Below, one piece after another: positions 6,397 through 8,691 of a DNA stretch of 8,691 nucleotides. The first letter of the stretch is position 1. Every line of letters begins with the position of its first letter. Under the pieces are notes generated by a model. It saw nothing but the letters and a program-made list of their open reading frames with translations. It did no database searches and was not told where the DNA came from. The DNA is taken from assembly GCA_910579415.1 (NCBI GenBank), contig CAJTUY010000060.1, positions 1 to 8,691 of the forward strand. Reading direction: 5' to 3'. A program made the translations under genes and the position numbers. The DNA is from an uncultured Clostridia bacterium (GTDB taxonomy: Bacteria; Bacillota; Clostridia; UBA1381).

Positions 6397-6938
6397 CCAA
6401 GTGCAAAAAAAATCACACCTGTTCAAAAATATTTTTTTACTCTATTTTATCCCTCCACAGATACTATAATCTCCACAACAGTTTTATTATATCTAATTAC
6501 CAAACGTCCCCCATAAATCCCTCCACCGTCCCTGTAAGAAGGCATATAATTTGTTCACATTTTTATATGTTTCCGCCTATCTAAATTCATACCAAAACAA
6601 AAAAATGCACTTGCCTCCTTACTACGGTGCATTTTCTAAAACTGCATCTGGTCTACCACCTGTAAAAAGCAAGCATTTATGCACATTTCACCGTCATAAA
6701 GCAAGTGCATTTACCATTGCTATATGACATGGTATGGACAGTATGTAAAAATCATTTTTGCACCTGCTCCATAGTCATATTTTTTACTTCCATCCTAATA
6801 AATCACTCTATAAAAATAAAGTTTTTCAACAACTTGATTCCATATATAGACACACTCACAAAGATTGTATAACAAAATAAAATATAATAATTATTTTTAC
6901 TGATACTTAACATTTTTTAATAGACCAAGTGCAAAAAA
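6397..6938. repeat. Family of GTGCA-centred repeats in the recombinase-cargo gap
   Basis: The motif reads about SCARGTGCA followed by five A/T. Strong copies are CCAAGTGCAAAAAA at 6397-6410 (+), GCAAGTGCATTTTT at 6614-6601 (-), GCAAGTGCATTTAC at 6701-6714 (+), GCAGGTGCAAAAAT at 6767-6754 (-) and CCAAGTGCAAAAAA at 6925-6938 (+). Weaker copies share only GTGCA plus an A/T run: 6623-6636 (+) and 6688-6675 (-). The first and last copies are identical over 15 bp (6396-6410 and 6924-6938). In DNA this AT-rich, seven GTGCA cores in about 540 bp is far above what base composition would give. They may be protein binding sites or iterons. Confidence 0.55.
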
Positions 6939-6960
6939 TTTATACGCTGTGTAGCATAGT
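6420..6960. other. Gap without a recognisable protein-coding gene
   Basis: Between the promoter region of the recombinase operon and the terminator of the Fic operon, no frame on either strand has both a good ribosome binding site and a gene-like translation. The region is very AT-rich and holds the GTGCA-centred repeats, a large hairpin (6594-6712), and a smaller inverted repeat TACCAT/ATGGTA (6712-6717 and 6729-6734). A short minus-strand frame beginning MEVKNMTMEQVQK (from 6794) stops after 13 codons and is not called. Confidence 0.5.
6594..6712 (-). ncRNA. Candidate structured RNA or long terminator hairpin
   Basis: On the minus strand, AAATGCACTTGC (6712-6701) pairs perfectly with GCAAGTGCATTT (6614-6603). 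An inner ACGGTG (6694-6689) pairs with CACCGT (6629-6624), leaving a 59-nt interior that can form further stems (TGCAT 6643-6647 with ATGCA 6679-6683). Directly after the outer stem come T-runs (TTTTTTTGTTTTGG in total), as in a Rho-independent terminator. It fits a short RNA ending in its own terminator, but no convincing promoter was found just upstream, and a MITE-like palindrome or a protein binding platform is also possible. It matches no RNA family that I recognise. Confidence 0.35.
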
Positions 6961-6972
6961 ATCTTCCACTCG

Positions 6973-7015
6973 AAAAAAAAGACATCCAAGTATTTATTTT
7001 TAATACTTAAATGTC
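6973..7015 (-). terminator. Rho-independent terminator of the Fic operon
   Basis: On the minus strand, GACAT-TT-AAGTATT (7015-7002) pairs with AATACTT-GG-ATGTC (6994-6981) around a 7-nt loop, followed by eight T (6980-6973). It lies about 80 bp after the last gene of the operon (stop at 7097). Confidence 0.8.
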
Positions 7016-7096
7016 CTTACATATTTCATTATAATTGTGTCCATTTTACTTTAGAAAACACGAACTGTTCTTATTCCTACTCCTTTTATCTAATAA

Positions 7097-7294
7097 TTAT
7101 ATTTCACTTGCAAAATCAAGCTTCTCACCGGTAATTCGTTCATAATATTCTATCGTCATACAAACAAGACCTTGTCCGTTATCGCTTTTTATAAATGCAG
7201 GATTACCGTAAATTTTAGAGAAATACTCGTCTTCTATATGCTCGCAAAATTCCTGTTCACTAATCCAATTCAAGTACTGTGATTGACTCATCAT
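7097..7294 (-). CDS. Small protein with a Phd/YefM-like C-terminal half, last gene of the Fic operon
   Basis: The product is 65 aa from the first ATG of an ATGATG pair; a GAGGAG site lies about 6 to 9 bp upstream, inside the preceding gene. The second half reads YGNPAFIKSDNGQGLVCMTIEYYERITG. This resembles the strand-turn-strand and SIEDYE helix of Phd/YefM antitoxins (NPVFITKNG...VVMSIEDYE), but the usual N-terminal DNA-binding part is short and different. It overlaps the RelB-like gene upstream by 35 bp, which means tight co-expression. The role may be an antitoxin or an accessory protein. No RelE, ParE or Doc toxin follows: only a terminator. The family call is tentative. Confidence 0.65.
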   Translation of the reverse strand: MMSQSQYLNWISEQEFCEHIEDEYFSKIYGNPAFIKSDNGQGLVCMTIEYYERITGEKLDFASEI

Positions 7295-7481
7295 TATTCT
7301 CCTCTGCTAATTCCCTATTCTCTTTGAGCCATTTTGATGCCGTTTCAGGATATTTAACGCACCATTTCAAAAACATTGTTAATGCCTGTTCTATCGTTAA
7401 ACCTTGCCCTTGAAAAATTTGTGTCAAATCATCATATAATTTATTTGACATTGTGATTTGTATATTGTTTTGCTTCAACAT
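7260..7481 (-). CDS. RelB/DinJ-like antitoxin (ribbon-helix-helix)
   Basis: The 73-aa product begins with a short beta strand (NNIQITMSNKLYDDL) followed by QGLTIEQALTMFLKWCVKYPE. This fits the RelB/DinJ pattern in which a strand is followed by GLTxxEALxxFL helices. Such proteins bind DNA as dimers and mask a RelE/YafQ-type toxin. The acidic tail (about residues 57-73, ELAEENNDES and on) could be the toxin-facing part. The ATG at 7479-7481 has an AAAGGCG-like site upstream. It starts 19 bp after the 31-aa gene in the Fic operon and overlaps the next gene. No RelE-type toxin is visible, so it may be an orphan or have been recruited as the operon repressor. Confidence 0.6.
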   Translation of the reverse strand: MLKQNNIQITMSNKLYDDLTQIFQGQGLTIEQALTMFLKWCVKYPETASKWLKENRELAEENNDESITVLELD

Positions 7482-7500
7482 ACTCTACGCCTTTCCGTTT

Positions 7501-7596
7501 TTATTGTGAATCACTTCGAATATAAAATGTAGCATATCCGAAACCACATTTGATTGTATCGCCGCCGTAAACTAATTTCTTAATTTGACTTTCCAT
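7501..7596 (-). CDS. 31-aa protein translationally coupled to fic
   Basis: The ATG (7596-7594) overlaps the fic stop codon in a TGATG arrangement, with GAGGAA a few bases upstream inside fic, and the frame ends at TAA 7501-7503. The product starts MESQIKKLVYGGDTIK and continues CGFGYATFYIRSDSQ. It is not recognised. The stop-start overlap and the position between fic and the RelB-like gene support real translation. It might be a trimmed remnant of a larger protein or a small accessory peptide. Confidence 0.5.
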   Translation of the reverse strand: MESQIKKLVYGGDTIKCGFGYATFYIRSDSQ

Positions 7597-8228
7597 CAAT
7601 TCCTCAATTCCGTCTGCACCATCATTAACGAATCTAGAGCCTTCGTTATAATTCTCTCCATAATATCATATTCACAAGCATATGCCCTCGCGCTTGCTTC
7701 AAGCATATCCTCGCTGCTTATTTTAGCAAAGTCTATAACATATCCGGCATTATATGCAAGATATTCTATAAACATTCTCTGCGTTCGTCCGTTGCCTTCT
7801 CTGAAAGGATGTATAACATTTATCTCACTCAAATAGTATGCAAGCCTCTTCCCTATTTCCTCTTTATTGCTACAACCAAGCAAATAGTTTTCATTTTTCA
7901 GTTTATCAAACAACTGATTAATTTGCTGTTCAATATAGTCAAATCTACAAAACTGATTGCCCTTTGAAATATTAACAGTACGAACACAACCTGCCCAATC
8001 ATATATATCCTCAAACAGAAAACGATGAATGCTTTTTAAATGTTCAAAATCAAAATCTCCTTCTATTCTGCTTACAACAGCCTGCGAGGTTTTTATAGAC
8101 GTGATTGCACGTTCCGCTTCCTCAAGTTCTTCCTGAACTTTTATATTTAATTTATTCTTTAATACATAAGATTCCGGATAACAATATTTGCTGTCCCACT
8201 CATATTCGTAATAATATTTATTGTTCAT
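7596..8228 (-). CDS. Fic-domain protein (AMP-transferase type toxin)
   Basis: Fic enzymes move a nucleotide, usually AMP from ATP, onto a hydroxyl of a target protein. The 210-aa product has a full core motif, HPFREGNGRTQR (140-151), with catalytic His140, the anion-binding GNGR and the second Arg. Upstream lie the flap-like segment RTVNISKGNQFCRFDYI (83-99) and the substrate-side helix region DIYDWAG (74-80). It has the layout of VbhT/FicT-type toxins, which lack an internal inhibitory helix and rely on a separate small antitoxin; that gene is directly upstream here. The ATG at 8226-8228 overlaps the antitoxin stop in an ATGA, so translation is coupled. In studied relatives (FicT, VbhT) the targets include DNA gyrase and topoisomerase IV; the target here is unknown. 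Confidence 0.9.
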   Translation of the reverse strand: MNNKYYYEYEWDSKYCYPESYVLKNKLNIKVQEELEEAERAITSIKTSQAVVSRIEGDFDFEHLKSIHRFLFEDIYDWAGCVRTVNISKGNQFCRFDYIEQQINQLFDKLKNENYLLGCSNKEEIGKRLAYYLSEINVIHPFREGNGRTQRMFIEYLAYNAGYVIDFAKISSEDMLEASARAYACEYDIMERIITKALDSLMMVQTELRN

Positions 8229-8398
8229 ACTGCTTTTTTATAATATTCCACAAGCTTCTTTATTTCTTCATCAAAAGACTTTCTTCCCTCAATGCAGTCC
8301 TTAATACGATTTTTTTCTTCCTCTGTCAATGTCACTCCTTCCATAGCCATAGACGCATTAACATTAGCAACAATTCTTTCCGCATCACTCATGGTCAT
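8225..8398 (-). CDS. VbhA-like antitoxin of the Fic protein
   Basis: The product is 57 aa from ATG 8396-8398 (or 55 aa from the in-frame ATG at 8390-8392). An AGGAG (8407-8403) lies 4 bp from the first and 10 bp from the second ATG, so the choice is open. It contains SMAMEG (residues 16-21), a match to the Fic inhibitory motif S/T-x-x-x-E-G/N, whose Glu contacts the second Arg of the Fic motif and blocks productive ATP binding. The rest (EEEKNRIKDCIEGRKSFDEEI) is helical and fits the VbhA antitoxin helices. The frame can be extended to a TTG at 8461, but that part is the promoter. Its stop overlaps the fic start, as expected for an antitoxin made first. Confidence 0.85.
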   Translation of the reverse strand: MTMSDAERIVANVNASMAMEGVTLTEEEKNRIKDCIEGRKSFDEEIKKLVEYYKKAV

Positions 8399-8415
8399 CA
8401 CACTCCTATAATTTA

Positions 8416-8428
8416 ATAGTATAACTAT
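8416..8428. promoter_or_regulatory. Possible operator at the Fic operon start site
   Basis: ATAGT-ATA-ACTAT is a short perfect dyad with a 3-bp centre. It is flanked on both sides by AATT at slightly unequal distance and lies over the predicted transcription start, downstream of the -10. It may bind an antitoxin-type repressor from the operon, such as the RelB-like protein; this is inferred from position only. Confidence 0.35.
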
Positions 8429-8432
8429 AATT

Positions 8433-8461
8433 ATTATACCACAAACACCTGATAAAACCAA
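8433..8461 (-). promoter_or_regulatory. Promoter of the Fic antitoxin-toxin operon
   Basis: On the minus strand, TTGGTT (8461-8456) and TATAAT (8438-8433) have a 17-bp spacer, 34 bp before the antitoxin ATG. It is the only good promoter seen upstream of the five-gene cluster that ends at the 6973-7015 terminator. Confidence 0.65.
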
Positions 8462-8499
8462 CTACTCTAATAATTTTCCTCAGTCCAATCTTAGCAGAA

Positions 8500-8521
8500 A
8501 AACACCGCTGATACGGTGTTT
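8500..8521 (-). terminator. Rho-independent terminator of the HepT-type gene
   Basis: A perfect 8-bp stem, AAACACCG (8500-8507) against CGGTGTTT (8514-8521), has a 6-nt loop. On the minus strand it ends in GGTGTTTTTCT, giving the T-run. It lies 8 bp after the stop of the toxin gene and separates it from the Fic operon. Confidence 0.7.
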
Positions 8522-8529
8522 ACAATGTT

Positions 8530-8691
8530 TTATTCTTCTTCAATCTGCTTTATCAATATTGGAATTTCTTCAAAAACTATATCTGCTATAATATTCCAAT
8601 TTGTACCATCATAGTCATGTACCAATCTATGTCTTAAACCTGAAATCATAGACCACTGAATTTTAGCATGCTTTGATTTATATTCGGCAGA
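8530..8691 (-). CDS. HepT-type (DUF86, HEPN) ribonuclease toxin, C-terminal end
   Basis: The frame is open to the right edge; 53 codons are visible, ending in TAA 8530-8532. The segment QWSMISGLRHRLVHDY holds the HEPN RNase motif R-x4-H-x-Y (Arg20 to Tyr27 of the visible part). It is followed by NWNIIADIVFEEIPILIKQI, the closing helix of DUF86 proteins. HepT toxins cut RNA or are neutralised by a partner MntA nucleotidyltransferase, which adds AMP near the Tyr of this motif. The mntA gene would be expected just upstream, outside the window. The motif match is close and the call is firm despite the truncation. Confidence 0.82.
   Translation of the reverse strand, partial: SAEYKSKHAKIQWSMISGLRHRLVHDYDGTNWNIIADIVFEEIPILIKQIEEE

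Larger units (their letters stand above)
4465..8691. mobile_element. One end of an integrative element inserted in cwlD, running past the right edge
   Basis: The element is defined on the left by the broken cwlD frame next to a serine recombinase gene. To its right are accessory genes only: a 42-aa protein, a repeat-rich gap, a Fic/VbhA-like operon with antitoxin-like genes, and a HepT-type toxin. The missing 5' half of cwlD was not found anywhere to the right in the window, so the far end must lie beyond 8691. No conjugation, replication or phage structural gene is visible, so the class of element (prophage, ICE or small island) is open. Confidence 0.65.

Noticed and set aside
6225..6416. 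A 63-codon minus-strand frame overlapping the 42-aa gene
   Set aside because: It has no good Shine-Dalgarno at either start. It crosses the predicted promoter and overlaps the 42-aa gene, whose ribosome binding site is far better.
6189..6584. A 131-codon open frame on the plus strand opposite the 42-aa gene and recombinase promoter
   Set aside because: It has no ribosome binding site, reads as low-complexity Phe/Ile/Tyr-rich sequence typical of AT-rich noncoding DNA, and lies antisense to a better supported gene.
6396..6938. The two identical 15-bp repeats as ends of an insertion sequence or target-site duplication
   Set aside because: There is no transposase or terminal inverted repeat between or beside them, and further copies of the core motif occur inside on both strands, which fits a binding-site family better.
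6397..6938. CRISPR array
   Set aside because: The repeats are too short, unevenly spaced and in both orientations, and no cas gene is present.
8396..8461. N-terminal extension of the VbhA-like antitoxin from a TTG at 8461
   Set aside because: The extension is hydrophobic low-complexity sequence read through the -35, -10 and operator. The ribosome binding site points to the ATG at 8398 or 8392.

Overview
The window looks like a low-GC Firmicute of the class Clostridia, probably a gut anaerobe. The grounds are strong AGGAGG-type ribosome binding sites, AT-rich intergenic DNA, some TTG starts, and the gene families present (CwlD-type amidase, large serine recombinase, PnuC, small toxin-antitoxin genes). 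The species cannot be named from the sequence alone.

Left part, 1-4470, reads as chromosomal backbone. It opens with the 3' end of a zinc metallopeptidase gene (+), followed by a start-less 53-codon remnant of a carbon-nitrogen hydrolase and a hairpin terminator shared by the converging genes. On the minus strand, a consensus promoter (3814-3843) drives serC and serA, the first two steps of serine synthesis. A terminator or attenuator-like leader then precedes pnuC, a nicotinamide riboside-type transporter. Upstream of serC lies the 3' part of a CwlD-type amidase gene. Its reading frame is cut exactly in the DxGHG zinc-ligand motif.

The cut is made by a mobile element that starts near 4465 and runs past the right edge. 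Its first gene is a 527-aa large serine recombinase, whose stop codon lies about 20 bp from the amidase junction, so the recombinase gene forms part of the attachment site. Upstream of it in the same operon are a 42-aa protein with a strong ribosome binding site, a 40-bp dyad, a hairpin that would hide the recombinase ribosome binding site, and a consensus promoter. CwlD acts in making the spore cortex. The arrangement therefore resembles developmentally excised elements such as skin (in sigK) or SPbeta (in spsM), which restore a sporulation gene when they leave the mother-cell chromosome. That is inference: the other half of cwlD is not in this window.

The cargo begins with about 950 bp that is nearly gene-free (6140-7096). 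It holds seven copies of a GTGCA-centred motif and a large imperfect hairpin ending in a T-run. Next is a minus-strand operon (8398 to 7097) coding for a VbhA-like antitoxin, a Fic-domain enzyme with an intact active site, a 31-aa protein, a RelB/DinJ-like protein and an overlapping Phd-like protein. It has a clear promoter and a clear terminator. At the right edge is the C-terminal end of a HepT-type (HEPN) ribonuclease toxin with its own terminator. The cargo thus looks like a stability or defence cluster of toxin-antitoxin genes.
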